Positions 39,452-50,775 are shown, counted from the stretch's first letter. The stretch is 64,000 nt of DNA from Nitrosomonas sp. (GCF_019752095.1 NZ_JAIEMO010000032.1:1-64000), one strand, 5' to 3'. Program-made: numbers and translations. Notes: a model not told the origin generated them from the sequence alone.

Positions 39452-40492
39452 ATGAATCCTGTTTGGCAAACTTATTTAAATGATCAGCACGCTGTCATAG
39501 AGAACAATCGCGTATTGCATTTTGGCGATATTGCTATAGAACTTAGCGACACGCAAAACAAAACGATTATGACAGATCTTTCACATCGCGGATTAATTCA
39601 ATTCTCCGGAGATGACGCAAAAAGTTTTCTCCAAAGCCAGCTTAGTTGCGATATTCTGGAGATCAGTCCGGAAATAGCGCAACACGGAAGTTATTGCACC
39701 CCTAAAGGCCGAGTTTTAGTAAGCTTTTTACTTTGGCAAAAGAATCAAGATGTGCTTATGCAATTACCTGCTAACTTGGTTGCTGCCACGATAAAACGTT
39801 TATCACCTTATATACTGCGTTCCAAGGTACAGCTGACTGATGTGAGCAATGCCTGGGTTCGAATTGGTGTCTCTGGCCCCAACACTCTTGCATTAACAGC
39901 CGAATTTTCCCGATCTGCAAATAGTTCGGATCAAATAATTGATGTCACACATACAAAAGAAATCAGCATACTTCATGTTGCACATAACCGTATGGAACTG
40001 ATTACAACGATTGAAAATGCGCCTGCTGTTTGGGAGCGTCTTAATCAAAATGCCAAACCTGTTGGCACAGCTTGCTGGGATTGGCTAGATATTCAGTCAG
40101 GTATTCCAGTTATTCTGCCAGAAACGCAAGAAGAATTCTTGCCGCAAATGATCAATCTGGATGCAATCGGTGGAGTCAGTTTTAAAAAGGGTTGTTACCC
40201 CGGGCAAGAAATTGTGGCACGAACACAATATCTGGGTAAGCTTAAACGTCGCATGTTTTTAGTGCATCTAACCACTACGGAAACAATTAAGGCTGGTGAT
40301 GCACTCTACAGTGCAGACATGGCTGACCAGTCCTGCGGCAATATTGTCAACACCGCACCATCGCCGTGCGGAGGACATGATGCGTTGGCGGTCATCCAGC
40401 AAAGTAGCGCGGATACCAGCAATATTCATTGGCAATCCTTGCAAGGTCCGATACTAGAAATCAAATCACTACCTTACACATTACCAGCATAA
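39452..40492 (+). CDS. ygfZ: YgfZ/IbaF57-type folate-binding Fe-S assembly protein
   Basis: 346-residue member of the GcvT-like YgfZ family, which helps assemble or repair certain Fe-S proteins in a folate-dependent way. The diagnostic motif KKGCYPGQEIVAR (Cys248) is intact, and the N-terminal LIQFSGDDAKSFLQSQLS and YCTPKGRVL fit the folate-binding fold. The start lacks a strong ribosome binding site. It is divergent from the YgfX-like gene, 118 bp apart, and convergent with the DUF502 gene. Confidence 0.92.
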   Translation: MNPVWQTYLNDQHAVIENNRVLHFGDIAIELSDTQNKTIMTDLSHRGLIQFSGDDAKSFLQSQLSCDILEISPEIAQHGSYCTPKGRVLVSFLLWQKNQDVLMQLPANLVAATIKRLSPYILRSKVQLTDVSNAWVRIGVSGPNTLALTAEFSRSANSSDQIIDVTHTKEISILHVAHNRMELITTIENAPAVWERLNQNAKPVGTACWDWLDIQSGIPVILPETQEEFLPQMINLDAIGGVSFKKGCYPGQEIVARTQYLGKLKRRMFLVHLTTTETIKAGDALYSADMADQSCGNIVNTAPSPCGGHDALAVIQQSSADTSNIHWQSLQGPILEIKSLPYTLPA

Positions 40493-40522
40493 AAGAGAGT
40501 GCCGAAATATTCGTGCTGTTCA

Positions 40523-41227
40523 TTACGACTTGTTAGAGTGTTCCGGTTGCTTTTTTTGAGAAAATCGTGAACTTTCTGGTGCAGTGGTGCCTCCCGTGAC
40601 AACAAAAGTCATAGCTTCTTCCGTTGTCCAGTCTGTCATTATGACATCCTCTACCGGCAAGATTTCAATATAACCTGATGTAGGATTAGGTGAAGTCGGA
40701 ACATAGACAACAGCTAATTTCTTATTACTATCCTTATCTTGCATAATTTTTGTAATAAAACCAACCGCTTTCATTTCTGAAGATGGGAAATTAATCAATA
40801 CAACGCGCTGCCCGGTAACAGGCGGTTGACTTATGGTATTTAAGAATCGCTTGGTAGCACCATAAATCGTTTGTACCAAAGGCAATCGCGCCAATATCTT
40901 TTCATAAATATTAATAACTTTTTTACCAATAACAAAAGACGCTAACAATCCGATTCCATACAGACTGATTATTGTTAACAATGCGGCAACTGCATGCTGA
41001 AAATAGGAATCCAGCAACCAGCTAGCAGCAGTATCTGAAAATGGGCGTATAGCACGTGCCGTGGCTTTTAATAGAGGGTCCCCGATCTGCGCCAACAAAT
41101 TCAATAAAAAATCAAACACCAACCAAGTAACCCACAACGGCGCCACTGTAAGGAAACCTATTAATATATAACGACCTAAATGTGCAGAGCGCACTTCCCC
41201 TCGTTCCCGATTATTTTTCATCGTCAT
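40523..41227 (-). CDS. DUF502 family membrane protein
   Basis: 234 residues. Two membrane helices (about 20-42 and 74-98) are followed by the DUF502 core: KILARLPLVQTIYGATKRF, VVLINFPSSEMKAVGFIT, VYVPTSPNPTSGYIEILP and MTFVVTGGTTAPE. The family is widespread in proteobacteria, plants and cyanobacteria; plant members (COV) affect vascular patterning, but the bacterial role is not established. The C-terminal tail is polar (SQKKQPEHSNKS). No operon partner. Confidence 0.88.
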   Translation of the reverse strand: MTMKNNRERGEVRSAHLGRYILIGFLTVAPLWVTWLVFDFLLNLLAQIGDPLLKATARAIRPFSDTAASWLLDSYFQHAVAALLTIISLYGIGLLASFVIGKKVINIYEKILARLPLVQTIYGATKRFLNTISQPPVTGQRVVLINFPSSEMKAVGFITKIMQDKDSNKKLAVVYVPTSPNPTSGYIEILPVEDVIMTDWTTEEAMTFVVTGGTTAPESSRFSQKKQPEHSNKS

Positions 41228-41757
41228 GTTTCAAAATTTCCCATAGCTGAAAAACAAACTCTCCTTAAACTTTTTAACATGTAATGCACCACAAAATAAC
41301 CAGAACTCAATCGAATTCTTATTAGGTCATGAAATAATTGCAATTTCTAAAAATAAAGCACCCCGCCGCAAGCAGCGAGGTATTAAAAGCGCTCTTCAGA
41401 CTGCTGGTTTTCAACCAGCCTTCGCCCCAAGGGGCGAGGAATTAAACCCGGAAGAGATTAAGCATCAATATTAAGAATATGATTTGCTGACAAGCTATCA
41501 TTGTTCTTGATAGAATCACGAAGTCAGCCGTTTTCGATTAACATTAAGTCTGCATTAATGCGTTAAATCTACTGCGATGCGAATATCTTTTTACTGTATG
41601 TATATAGAATAGTCTAGTGAACTTACATTCCTCTTATAGAAGATCAAATAACTCATTAGAAAAAGGTTAACTACAGACAAGCAAAATGAATTTACTAAAA
41701 TTCATCATCTATTCCATGCTCAGAATACACTTTTTATAAAAACGAAAAGGGATTGTT
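41228..41757. other. non-coding region with REP-like palindromes
   Basis: 530 bp with no credible gene, containing the palindrome cluster at 41361-41437 and a weak hairpin (CTATCA/TGATAG near 41491-41509). The GTPase ATG is preceded by AAGGGA. Confidence 0.4.
41361..41437. repeat. REP-like cluster of three palindromes
   Basis: Three hairpins in 77 bp: an imperfect CCCCGCCGCAAGCAGCGAGG (41361-41380), CTGGTT/AACCAG (41404-41418) and a perfect TCGCCCC AA GGGGCGA (41422-41437). The first and third share the layout CGC..AAG..GCGAGG.ATTAAA, as in paired REP units (BIME) moved by REP-associated tyrosine transposases. On the minus strand the first one is followed by TGCTTTATTTTT and could terminate transcription. 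No transposase is near. Confidence 0.55.
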
Positions 41758-43221
41758 ATGTCACACAACTCGACCCAAATTAATAAGCACCTGAAAAGTC
41801 TACAAAAACATCTTGTCGATGAGCACCCAGACAATCCGACTCTGGCCAATGCGGTAAAAAGTTTCAGGAAAATGGACTATGTAGGCCAAAGTATGGGGCT
41901 AATTAATAAAGATGAATCTTATGCGACATGTGTGACATGGTGGCCCATGATTGCAGTATTGGGTACATTTTCTGCGGGCAAATCAACCTATATTAATTCT
42001 TATTTGAATATGCCGCTGCAACGTACTGGCAATCAGGCTGTTGATGATAAATTCACGGTGATTTGCTTCAGCCGCCACAATGAAGCAAAAACTCTTCCTG
42101 GTATTGCACTTGATGCGGATCCACGATTTCCATTTTTCCAGATTAGCCGCAGTATTGATGAGATCTCTGAGGCTGGGCAAGAACGTATCGATGCTTATTT
42201 ACAATTAAAAACCTGTCCATCTGAAAACATACGCGGGAAAATTATCATTGATTCTCCAGGTTTTGATGCTGACAATCAGCGTGCATCTACATTGCGCTTA
42301 ACTCAGCACATCATCAATTTATCAGATCTTGTGTTGGTGTTTTTTGATGCACGCCACCCAGAGCCAAAAGCCATGCAAGATACATTGGCTTACCTGGTAT
42401 CTGCCAGTGTAAACCGAGCTGATGCTAATAAATTTCTATACATTCTGAATCAAATCGATGTTACCGCACAAGAAGATAATCCTGAAGAAGTTGTATCAGC
42501 TTGGCAACGCTCTCTCGCAGAAGTAGGGCTGATCAGTGGACGCTTTTATCGTATTTATAATCCAAGCGCAGCTGTTCCAATCGCTAATCAACATGTTCGA
42601 GAACGCTTTGAGAAAAAACGCGAAGAAGATATGGCGGATATCGATGCACGGATGCACCAAATCGAAGTGGAACGTTCCTACCGAATCGTCGGGAAACTCG
42701 AACAAACAGCAAAAGATATAAAAAATCAAAAGATTAATAAGCTATCTGAAATGTTAAAACAGTGGAAAAATAAAGTCATACTGTTTGATGGATTGGTATT
42801 CGGCACTCTGGCAATATTGGCAGGTACCGTCTTGACTATGAACAAATCCTGGAGTCTTCTCAAAACATTTCAGACTCAACTCATGCAAGGCGAAACTGCA
42901 GCAGTTGCTATTGCAGCATTTCTTTTGATCGGTATCATTTATGTACATTTTTCTATCCGACGTACTGTTGCCAATCGATTGCTGAGAAAACTGTGTAGAG
43001 AGTTGGGAAATGACCATGAAACATTTAAACAATATCTACATGCATTCAACAAAAGCACAGCAGCATATCGCCCAATGTTGCTAAAAAATCCTGCGGGCTG
43101 GAATGAAATTACGCAGCAAACAATTGATGAAATCATTAACGAAGCTAACGATTACATTCAGGCGTTAAATGATCAATTCACTAATCCCTCAGGCAATGGA
43201 GGTAAAAACTCACAAGCATAA
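41758..43221 (+). CDS. dynamin-like GTPase with C-terminal membrane hairpin
   Basis: 487 residues. GTPase motifs: G1 GTFSAGKST (69-77), a conserved Thr in the switch region (DDKFTV), G3 DSPGFD, and G4 NQID. After a helical stalk-like region (about 280-340, charged coiled coil) come two hydrophobic helices (about 342-362 and 380-399) and a helical tail. The layout resembles bacterial dynamin-like/EHD-type proteins that remodel or tether membranes. No partner GTPase gene is adjacent, although many bacterial dynamins come in pairs. AAGGGA precedes the ATG. Confidence 0.82.
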   Translation: MSHNSTQINKHLKSLQKHLVDEHPDNPTLANAVKSFRKMDYVGQSMGLINKDESYATCVTWWPMIAVLGTFSAGKSTYINSYLNMPLQRTGNQAVDDKFTVICFSRHNEAKTLPGIALDADPRFPFFQISRSIDEISEAGQERIDAYLQLKTCPSENIRGKIIIDSPGFDADNQRASTLRLTQHIINLSDLVLVFFDARHPEPKAMQDTLAYLVSASVNRADANKFLYILNQIDVTAQEDNPEEVVSAWQRSLAEVGLISGRFYRIYNPSAAVPIANQHVRERFEKKREEDMADIDARMHQIEVERSYRIVGKLEQTAKDIKNQKINKLSEMLKQWKNKVILFDGLVFGTLAILAGTVLTMNKSWSLLKTFQTQLMQGETAAVAIAAFLLIGIIYVHFSIRRTVANRLLRKLCRELGNDHETFKQYLHAFNKSTAAYRPMLLKNPAGWNEITQQTIDEIINEANDYIQALNDQFTNPSGNGGKNSQA

Positions 43222-43587
43222 AGATTTAATTCAGGTTCATAGAGAATTTATCGCATCATTTTTCTTTATTTTATCCGACTAACAAACAAAAAAACGTCAC
43301 CCATGTGTGCTACGTGTTTAATATCGTTGTTACTCGGAATTAGATTTTATTGCCACACTCTATATAAGCACTGAAGTATTCTATGACACAGTAAATACTC
43401 ACTAAAGTGAGTCAAGAATTATCACAACTTGTCGCTTACTCATGCCTATATTTATTTTTGCAATCATCACCACCGCCAATCATTGTCTCGAAATTTAATG
43501 CAAGATACCTTATCTGGTTTGGACAAGCGCAATATTAAAGAGTAAAATTCGGGGCTTTTAAATAGGGTAATTAAATCGGAGAAATTT
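43222..43587. other. non-coding leader region before rpsO
   Basis: 366 bp with no credible gene. It should hold the rpsO promoter and leader. No clear -35/-10 pair or riboswitch was placed. Confidence 0.35.
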
Positions 43588-43857
43588 ATGTCAGTTACAA
43601 TCGACCAAAAAGCACAGGTAGTGCGAGACTATCAAAGAGCCGAAGGAGATACTGGCTCTCCAGAAGTCCAAGTTGCACTTTTAACAGCCAGAATCAATGA
43701 CTTGATAGGACACTTCAAGATTCATGTTAAGGATCATCACTCCCGCCGCGGCTTATTACGCATGGTCGGTCGTCGTCGCAAGCTACTTGATTATTTAAAA
43801 CAGTGTAATACAGACACTTACCAAACATTGATTGAACGACTTGGTTTACGTAAATAA
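43588..43857 (+). CDS. rpsO: 30S ribosomal protein S15
   Basis: 89-residue S15, which binds the central domain of 16S rRNA. The conserved core is intact ([50 protein letters not shown]). GGAGA precedes the ATG. It is followed after 133 bp by pnp, the usual rpsO-pnp arrangement, in which the intergenic mRNA is a site of RNase-dependent control. Confidence 0.98.
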   Translation: MSVTIDQKAQVVRDYQRAEGDTGSPEVQVALLTARINDLIGHFKIHVKDHHSRRGLLRMVGRRRKLLDYLKQCNTDTYQTLIERLGLRK

Positions 43858-43990
43858 ATGTATTTCATGCACTGGGTTGGCAGCTATCCGAACAAATCCA
43901 TCCCATATAAGTTGTCATGAAATCAATACATTGTCTTGCAGGCAATTCAAAATTTGGAACAATTTATTCAAAAGGAAAAAGGATTATTAA

Positions 43991-46120
43991 TTGAAATCTA
44001 TAAAGAAGAGTATCACTTACGGACGGCATAAACTTACACTGGAAACAGGTGAAATAGCGAGGCAAGCACATGGCGCCGTAGTGGTTACGATGGATGATAC
44101 CGTAGTACTTGTTACCGTAGTGGGTGCAAAAAATGCAAAACCCGGTCAGGACTTTTTCCCACTTACCGTTGATTACCAAGAAAGATCTTATGCAGCAGGT
44201 AGAATACCAGGCAGTTTTTTTAAGCGTGAAGGTCGTCCATCCGAAAAAGAAACATTAACTTCGCGTTTAATTGATCGCCCTATTCGTCCTCTTTTCCCCG
44301 AAGGCTTCTATAACGAGGTACAAATTGTAGCCACTGTCATGTCGGCCGACAATGAAATAGATCCTGATATTCCTGCGATTATTGGTACATCTGCCGCTCT
44401 AACTCTCTCCGGGATCCCCTTTGATGGCCCCCTCGGTGCAGCTCGCATTGGCTACGTCAATAATGAGTATGTCTTAAACCCAACCACTTCAGAACTTAAA
44501 GATACACAATTAAATCTGGTCGTTGCAGGAACACAACATGCAGTTCTAATGGTTGAATCTGAAGCAATAGAGCTGTCGGAGGATATTATGCTTGGCGCTG
44601 TAACATATGGCCATGAGCAAATGCAAATTGTTATTAATGCAGTCAATGAATTTGCTGATGAAGCAGGAGTGACCACATGGGATTGGACACCACCAGCAAA
44701 AGACATGGCATTTGAAGAAAAAATCGCCAGTATGGCAGAAGCTGATTTACGACAAGCATACAAGATAAAACAAAAACAAGCCCGTTCTGAAGCAATCAAA
44801 GCAACTAGAGAACGTATATCGGATGAACTTAAGATCGGCACAGAAAACGGACCAGAATCACAAGTTTTTATGGAAGCATTTTTTTCACTGGAATCAAAAA
44901 TCGTCCGCAATCAAATACTGGATGGTGAACCTCGTATCGATGGTCGAGGTACTCGCACAGTCAGAGCTATAACGATTCGTAATGGTGTATTACCTCGAAC
45001 ACATGGCTCGGCACTCTTTACCCGTGGAGAAACGCAAGCCCTTGCTATTGCTACTTTAGGCACCGCTCGTGACGAGCAAAAAATTGACTCGCTACAAGGT
45101 GACTATAACGAACGATTTATGCTGCACTATAATATGCCTCCTTATGCCACCGGGGAAACAGGTCGCGTTGGCACACCCAAGCGCCGTGAGATTGGTCATG
45201 GACGCTTGGCTAAACGCGCTCTTGTCGCCGTTCTTCCTTCGCCTGAAGAGTTCGGCTATTCTTTACGAGTCGTATCTGAAATTACCGAGTCCAATGGCTC
45301 TAGCTCAATGGCTTCTGTTTGTGGCGGCTGTCTCGCACTGATGGACGCAGGTGTACCATTAAAAGCTCATGTCGCAGGTATTGCCATGGGGTTAATTAAA
45401 GATGGAAACCGCTTTGCGGTCCTTACGGATATTCTCGGCGACGAAGATCATCTGGGTGATATGGATTTTAAAGTTGCTGGTACCGAAAAAGGTATTACCG
45501 CGTTACAAATGGATATTAAGATACAAGGCATAACCCAAGAAATCATGCATGCGGCATTGATACAAGCTCATGAAGGGCGAATGCATATTCTGCAAATTAT
45601 GAAACAAGCTTTACCTTCAACTCGCGAAGATATATCGGTGCATGCGCCACGTATCATTAGACTCAAGATCAATCCAGAAAAGATTCGTGACGTAATCGGG
45701 AAAGGTGGTGCTGTCATTCGTGCGCTTACAGAAGAAACAGGCACCACGATTGATATCACCGACGATGGCCAGGTAACAATTGCATGTGTCAATGCCGAGG
45801 GCGGTGAAATCGCAAAAAAACGTATAGAAGATATTACTGCAGAAGTTGAAGTTGGAAAAATTTATGATGGTGTAATTCTAAAACTGCTTGACTTTGGAGC
45901 TATAGTGAGTGTACTCCCTGGTAAAGATGGATTACTTCATATTTCCCAGATTGCCAATGAACGAGTCAATAACGTTTCTGATCACCTTAACGAAGGCCAA
46001 CAGGTGCGCGTTAAAGTTCTTGAGGCTGACGACAAAGGAAGACTGCGATTAAGCATGAAAGCTGTATCTTCTGATGGAAATCAACCTGATTCTAATTCTG
46101 TTGCGGAAGAAGAGTCGTGA
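43991..46120 (+). CDS. pnp: polynucleotide phosphorylase
   Basis: 3'-5' phosphorolytic exoribonuclease, a trimer in the RNA degradosome, 709 aa. Two RNase PH domains (first with [20 protein letters not shown], second with [20 protein letters not shown] and [19 protein letters not shown]) flank an alpha-helical domain. A KH domain ([20 protein letters not shown]) and an S1 domain ([12 protein letters not shown]) complete the protein. The start is a TTG with AAGGA upstream. Intact. Confidence 0.98.
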   Translation: MKSIKKSITYGRHKLTLETGEIARQAHGAVVVTMDDTVVLVTVVGAKNAKPGQDFFPLTVDYQERSYAAGRIPGSFFKREGRPSEKETLTSRLIDRPIRPLFPEGFYNEVQIVATVMSADNEIDPDIPAIIGTSAALTLSGIPFDGPLGAARIGYVNNEYVLNPTTSELKDTQLNLVVAGTQHAVLMVESEAIELSEDIMLGAVTYGHEQMQIVINAVNEFADEAGVTTWDWTPPAKDMAFEEKIASMAEADLRQAYKIKQKQARSEAIKATRERISDELKIGTENGPESQVFMEAFFSLESKIVRNQILDGEPRIDGRGTRTVRAITIRNGVLPRTHGSALFTRGETQALAIATLGTARDEQKIDSLQGDYNERFMLHYNMPPYATGETGRVGTPKRREIGHGRLAKRALVAVLPSPEEFGYSLRVVSEITESNGSSSMASVCGGCLALMDAGVPLKAHVAGIAMGLIKDGNRFAVLTDILGDEDHLGDMDFKVAGTEKGITALQMDIKIQGITQEIMHAALIQAHEGRMHILQIMKQALPSTREDISVHAPRIIRLKINPEKIRDVIGKGGAVIRALTEETGTTIDITDDGQVTIACVNAEGGEIAKKRIEDITAEVEVGKIYDGVILKLLDFGAIVSVLPGKDGLLHISQIANERVNNVSDHLNEGQQVRVKVLEADDKGRLRLSMKAVSSDGNQPDSNSVAEEES

Positions 46121-46150
46121 GATAAAATTTCTCACTTAAATATACCCAAA

Positions 46151-46172
46151 AACCCTGTATTCTTACAGGGTT
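46151..46172 (-). terminator. intrinsic terminator between pnp and dksA
   Basis: Stem AACCCTGTA/TACAGGGTT with a 4-nt loop. Read on the minus strand it is followed by TTTTTGGG, so it fits as the terminator of dksA. It may also serve as a 3' hairpin for pnp. Confidence 0.7.
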
Positions 46173-46217
46173 CTCATTAACTTATAATGATTTAGCTTTA
46201 TATTATTACTTATTACG

Positions 46218-46643
46218 CTACTTAGCTATCTGTCTTTCACGCATTTCATCCAATGTCTTGCAATCAATACAAAGCGTTGCTGTTGGCCTAGCCTCAAGTC
46301 TTTTTAATCCAATTTCTACACCGCAGCTCTCACAATAGCCATAATCCTCAGAATCAATCTTACCAACAATTTCATCAATCTTTTTAATGAGCTTGCGTTC
46401 ACGATCACGATTGCGCAACTCAAGCGTCATGTCAGACTCTTGACTTGCACGATCATTAGGGTCAGCAAAAACTGTCGCGTCATCCTGCATAGTATGAACA
46501 GCACGATCAATTTCTTGACTAAGTTCAATTTTCATACCCTCCAATATTTTGCGAAAATGCAACAACTGATCAGGACTCATATATTCTTCACCTGATTTTG
46601 GTTCATAGGGAGTCACTTGTTTACTTTGTAGTTCTTTTGGCAT
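46218..46643 (-). CDS. dksA: RNA polymerase-binding transcription factor DksA
   Basis: 141-residue DksA, which enters the RNA polymerase secondary channel and works with ppGpp. The coiled-coil tip carries the acidic motif FADPNDRASQE. The zinc region has CESCGVEIG and CIDCKTLDE, the full four-cysteine form. AGGAGC precedes the ATG. It is convergent with pnp, which is separated by the terminator hairpin. Confidence 0.95.
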   Translation of the reverse strand: MPKELQSKQVTPYEPKSGEEYMSPDQLLHFRKILEGMKIELSQEIDRAVHTMQDDATVFADPNDRASQESDMTLELRNRDRERKLIKKIDEIVGKIDSEDYGYCESCGVEIGLKRLEARPTATLCIDCKTLDEMRERQIAK

Positions 46644-46886
46644 CTTTTAAGGCTCCTATCTCTTCCAGCAGTGGGGTAGTGTATAAAAATTTTGTACTAA
46701 TATCAGAAAAAACATTATATAACAAGTCATTTATCTCTATTCTTTACAAATCATATTTCATCAGTAAAAAAATCCAGATAAATCAACATTATTACAGATG
46801 CGCGCAGTAAGCCAAAATACAGAAGCATCCATCAATTTCTCAGAGTATTTCACACGTAGCGGATCTCAATAATTAAATCACCTTTG

Positions 46887-47996
46887 TTATTCCGAGAAAA
46901 ATTCTCGCGCTTTATCCATCCATGATTTAGCGCGAGGACTGTGGCGAGGCCCATCTTTTAGACTGATTGATTCTAGCTCTTCCAATAATTCTTTTTGACG
47001 CGCGGTCAACTTAACCGGAGTTTCTACGGCAACATGGCAAAGTAAATCCCCTTTATCATGGCTACGCACACCTTTTATCCCTTTACCACGCAAACGAAAA
47101 ATTTTACCCGTCTGAGTCTCTTCCGGCACCTTAATCTTAGCGTGCCCATCAAGTGTAGGCACTTCAATTTCTCCTCCTAATGCGGCCACTGTATAACTGA
47201 TTGGTATTTCACAGTGCAAATTATCCCCATCACGACGAAAAACCGAATGCGCCGATAGGTGAACCACGACATAGAGATCGCCCGATGGACCGCCATTCAC
47301 ACCAGCTTCTCCTTCCCCAGAAATACGGATGCGATCGCCATCATCGACACCCACCGGGATTTTTACATTGAGTGTTTTCTGTTGTTTAATTCGTCCTACT
47401 CCATGACACGATACGCAAGGATTCGCTATCACTTTTCCGCTGCCATGACATTTAGGGCAAGTTTGCTGAATAGAGAAAAAACCCTGTTGCATTCTTACCT
47501 GTCCATGACCATTACAAGTAGAGCAGGTTTTGGGCGAGCTTCCTGGCTTGGATCCGCTGCCATGACAAGTATCACAATTTTCCATGGTCGGAATGCGAAT
47601 TTTCGTTTCAGTCCCGTGTGCAGCCTGCTCCAGAGTAATTTCCAGGTTATAGCGTAAATCGGAACCACGATGCATATTTGAGCGTGTACTACGGCCACCA
47701 AAAATATCCCCGAAAATATCACTGAATGCATCACCGAAACCTTGTGCACCGCCTCCACCAGCCGTATTCGTATCGACACCCGCATGACCAAATTGATCAT
47801 AAGCCGCACGTTTATTCGAATCAGTCAATATTTCATAAGCTTCCTTGGCTTCTTTAAACATTTCTTCCGATTTAACATCACCTGCATTCCGATCGGGATG
47901 ATATTTCATTGCCAGCTTACGATAAGCTTTTTTTATTGTATTTTCGTCGGCATCACGACTGACACCGAGTACATGATAGTAATCGCGCTTACTCAT
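46887..47996 (-). CDS. dnaJ: chaperone DnaJ
   Basis: Hsp40 co-chaperone, 369 aa, class I. J-domain with the HPD motif ([15 protein letters not shown]), Gly/Phe-rich stretch ([20 protein letters not shown]), four CxxCxGxG zinc repeats ([32 protein letters not shown]) and the C-terminal substrate domain. AGGAAA precedes the ATG. It lies 148 bp downstream of dnaK, past a hairpin, so it may be partly uncoupled from the upstream genes. Confidence 0.97.
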   Translation of the reverse strand: MSKRDYYHVLGVSRDADENTIKKAYRKLAMKYHPDRNAGDVKSEEMFKEAKEAYEILTDSNKRAAYDQFGHAGVDTNTAGGGGAQGFGDAFSDIFGDIFGGRSTRSNMHRGSDLRYNLEITLEQAAHGTETKIRIPTMENCDTCHGSGSKPGSSPKTCSTCNGHGQVRMQQGFFSIQQTCPKCHGSGKVIANPCVSCHGVGRIKQQKTLNVKIPVGVDDGDRIRISGEGEAGVNGGPSGDLYVVVHLSAHSVFRRDGDNLHCEIPISYTVAALGGEIEVPTLDGHAKIKVPEETQTGKIFRLRGKGIKGVRSHDKGDLLCHVAVETPVKLTARQKELLEELESISLKDGPRHSPRAKSWMDKAREFFSE

Positions 47997-48084
47997 ATTG
48001 ATTTCCTGCCGCTGTAATTAATTTCGTGGAGTTTGAGTTTATACGATGTTTTTAATTTCGCATCAAATACTAAAACGCAGAACA

Positions 48085-48123
48085 CGCAGAAGAGATTCAA
48101 AATTCTCATCATGCGCTTCTGCG
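48085..48123 (-). terminator. inverted repeat in the dnaK-dnaJ gap
   Basis: On the minus strand, CGCAGAAG is followed 23 nt later by CTTCTGCG, then by GTGTTCTGCGTTTTAG. It could attenuate transcription between dnaK and dnaJ. A second partial copy of the right arm (TTCTGCG) follows. Confidence 0.4.
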
Positions 48124-48144
48124 CCCAGTACGTATTAACAGGAA

Positions 48145-50085
48145 TTATTTCTTGTTCTTAACTTCTTCAAATTCTGCGTCGACCACTTCGCCTTCGACAG
48201 GCTTTTCGCTATGGCTAGAGCTAGAGGAAGATTCTGATCCAGGCTGCGCTTGTGGATCCTGCTGATCTTTTTGCTGATACATCTTCTCAGCCAATTTATG
48301 CGCTGCTTCGGTCAAAGCCTGGGTTTTTGCATCAATTTCGTCTTTATTATCAGTCTTGAGCACATCTTCAGCATCTTTCAGTGCGGTCTCAATTTTGGCT
48401 TTTTCATCACTACTTAACTGATCACCATACTCTTTCAAGGATTTTTTAACAGAATGGATCATCGCATCACACTGATTACGGCTGGAAATCAACTCTAATG
48501 CTTTGTGATCTTCTTCAGCATGCGCTTCTGCATCTTGTACCATTCGATCAATTTCTTCATCCGACAATCCAGAACTTGCCTGAATTTTAATCTTGTTTTC
48601 TTTACCGGTCGCCTTATCTTTAGCAGAAACGTGCAAAATACCATTGGCATCAATATCAAACGTCACTTCAATCTGCGGCATACCTCGTGGCGATGATGGA
48701 ATATCACTCAAATTAAATTGGCCCAAGCTTTTATTGCCTGAAGCCATCTCACGTTCACCCTGTAACACATGAATCGTCACCGCAGTCTGATTATCTTCCG
48801 CAGTGGAGAATACCTGCTGCGCCTTAGTTGGAATAGTAGTGTTCTTCTGAATCAGCTTGGTCATTACACCACCCAATGTTTCGATACCCAGTGATAAAGG
48901 TGTCACATCAAGTAACAGAACATCCTTCACATCCCCTTTCAACACACCACCTTGAATGGCTGCACCCACAGCTACCGCTTCATCAGGATTAACATCCTTG
49001 CGTGGTTCCTTGCCAAATATCTCCTTGACCTTATCTTGCACTTTTGGCATCCGCGTTTGTCCACCAACCAAGATCACATCGTCGATATCGGAGGCAGTCA
49101 GGCCAGCGTCTTTAATCGCCGTGCGACAAGGCCCGACGGTACGTTCTATCAAGTCTTCCACCAAGCTTTCCAATTTGGCACGAGTTATCTTAACGGCCAG
49201 ATGTTTCGGCCCCGAGGCGTCAGCAGTAATATAGGGTAAATTGACTTCAGTTTGCTGGCTGGATGACAATTCGATTTTGGTTTTCTCTGCAGCATCTTTC
49301 AAACGTTGCAATGCCAGCATGTCTTTCTTCAGATCAATACCACTTTCTTTCTTGAACTCATCCACCAGATATTCAATCACAAGCATATCAAAATCTTCAC
49401 CACCCAGAAATGTATCACCATTGGTTGCCAGCACTTCAAACTGATGTTCGCCTTCAACTTCGGCAATTTCAATAATGGAAATATCAAAAGTACCACCACC
49501 CAAGTCATATACTGCGATCTTCCGATCACCTTCCTTCTTATCCAAACCAAATGCCAATGCCGCAGCCGTTGGCTCATTAATAATTCTCTTTACTTCCAAA
49601 CCGGCAATTCTTCCTGCATCTTTCGTTGCCTGACGCTGTGAATCATTAAAATATGCAGGCACCGTGATCACCGCCTCGGTCACCTCTTCACCAAGATAAT
49701 CTTCGGCAGTTTTTTTCATTTTCATCAACACTTGCGCGGACACCTCTGGAGGCGCAATCTTCTTACCACGCACTTCCACCCATGCATCATTGTTTTCGGC
49801 TTTGACAATGCTATATGGCACCATTTTGATATCCCGCTGAACCATATCTTCATCAAAACGTCGCCCAATAAGCCTCTTAACCGCAAATAAAGTATTTTTT
49901 GGATTGGTAATCGCCTGACGTTTAGCTGAAGCACCAACAAGCACTTCATTTTCTTCAGTGTAGGCAACAATAGAAGGTGTTGTCCGCGTGCCTTCCGAGT
50001 TCTCTATAACTTTAGGCTTGCCATTTTCCATTACGGATACACAAGAGTTAGTAGTGCCTAAATCGATACCGATAATTTTTGCCAT
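48145..50085 (-). CDS. dnaK: chaperone DnaK (Hsp70)
   Basis: 646-residue Hsp70. ATPase domain starts [19 protein letters not shown] and has [15 protein letters not shown] and [14 protein letters not shown]. The substrate domain contains [18 protein letters not shown], and the C-terminal lid ends in an acidic EEVKNKK tail after [18 protein letters not shown] precedes the ATG. It lies 70 bp downstream of grpE with no sigma-32 site of its own visible, so its heat-shock control probably comes from the grpE promoter. Confidence 0.98.
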   Translation of the reverse strand: MAKIIGIDLGTTNSCVSVMENGKPKVIENSEGTRTTPSIVAYTEENEVLVGASAKRQAITNPKNTLFAVKRLIGRRFDEDMVQRDIKMVPYSIVKAENNDAWVEVRGKKIAPPEVSAQVLMKMKKTAEDYLGEEVTEAVITVPAYFNDSQRQATKDAGRIAGLEVKRIINEPTAAALAFGLDKKEGDRKIAVYDLGGGTFDISIIEIAEVEGEHQFEVLATNGDTFLGGEDFDMLVIEYLVDEFKKESGIDLKKDMLALQRLKDAAEKTKIELSSSQQTEVNLPYITADASGPKHLAVKITRAKLESLVEDLIERTVGPCRTAIKDAGLTASDIDDVILVGGQTRMPKVQDKVKEIFGKEPRKDVNPDEAVAVGAAIQGGVLKGDVKDVLLLDVTPLSLGIETLGGVMTKLIQKNTTIPTKAQQVFSTAEDNQTAVTIHVLQGEREMASGNKSLGQFNLSDIPSSPRGMPQIEVTFDIDANGILHVSAKDKATGKENKIKIQASSGLSDEEIDRMVQDAEAHAEEDHKALELISSRNQCDAMIHSVKKSLKEYGDQLSSDEKAKIETALKDAEDVLKTDNKDEIDAKTQALTEAAHKLAEKMYQQKDQQDPQAQPGSESSSSSSHSEKPVEGEVVDAEFEEVKNKK

Positions 50086-50155
50086 ATTTTAGATCCTTTT
50101 AAAGAGATTGTTCTGTCTGTCCATTGGTTTAGAAATGGAGATGCCTGATAAAAAT

Positions 50156-50749
50156 TCAAGAACCTTGCGCTTTCGAAACCGAAACAAGTGCAGGACGGAT
50201 AATACGATCATGCAATTTGTAACCTTTCTGCATGACTTGGACGACCGTATTGGGAGCCGAATCCGAATCAACGATACACATTGCCTGGTGTTGATGGGGA
50301 TCGAACTTTTCTCCAGTCGGATCAATCACCTTAATGTTGAATTTTTCAAACACACTTATCAGCTGTTTTTGGGTTAATTCAATACCATTCTTGAAATTCT
50401 CTACACTGGCATTTTCAACTATCAGCGCTGCTTCCAAGCTATCCATTACGCCCAACAATTCTGTAGAAAAATTCTCGATGGCATATTTATGTGCATTTGT
50501 GATATCACTTTGTGAACGCTTGCGAATATTTTCCGTTTCCGCTTTTGCACGCATCCAAGCATCATGATGCTCGGCCGATTTGATCTCCGCTTCTTTCAAC
50601 AACTGTTCGAGACTAGGTTGCGAATCTTTAATTTCACCAGTTTGTATGGTTGCATCGCTGGTTATTCCAGGAACATTGATTTCTTCTTTTATATCAGCCG
50701 CATCAGCTTGATTACTTTCTGTGTTGTGTGTATTTTCTGGATTTTGCAT
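50156..50749 (-). CDS. grpE: nucleotide exchange factor GrpE
   Basis: 197-residue co-chaperone that releases ADP from DnaK. An acidic N-terminus (ADAADIKEEINVPG) and long helix (AWMRAKAETENIRKRSQSDI) lead into the conserved PTGEKFDPHQHQAM and VMQKGYKLHDRIIRPALV. The ATG at 50749 is chosen: GGAGG lies 4 bp upstream, and a sigma-32-like promoter overlaps the longer frame that would start at 50803. First gene of the grpE-dnaK-dnaJ block. Confidence 0.95.
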   Translation of the reverse strand: MQNPENTHNTESNQADAADIKEEINVPGITSDATIQTGEIKDSQPSLEQLLKEAEIKSAEHHDAWMRAKAETENIRKRSQSDITNAHKYAIENFSTELLGVMDSLEAALIVENASVENFKNGIELTQKQLISVFEKFNIKVIDPTGEKFDPHQHQAMCIVDSDSAPNTVVQVMQKGYKLHDRIIRPALVSVSKAQGS

Positions 50750-50775
50750 CTTACCTCCAAATGAGTGTGCAGGCG

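Noticed and set aside
41390-41440. Hairpins that at first look like a tRNA or attachment site
   Set aside because: No acceptor stem, anticodon loop or TTCRANTC loop could be placed; the REP-like reading is better.
48952-49239. Two long plus-strand open frames
   Set aside because: They are shadows of the strongly coding dnaK gene on the other strand.
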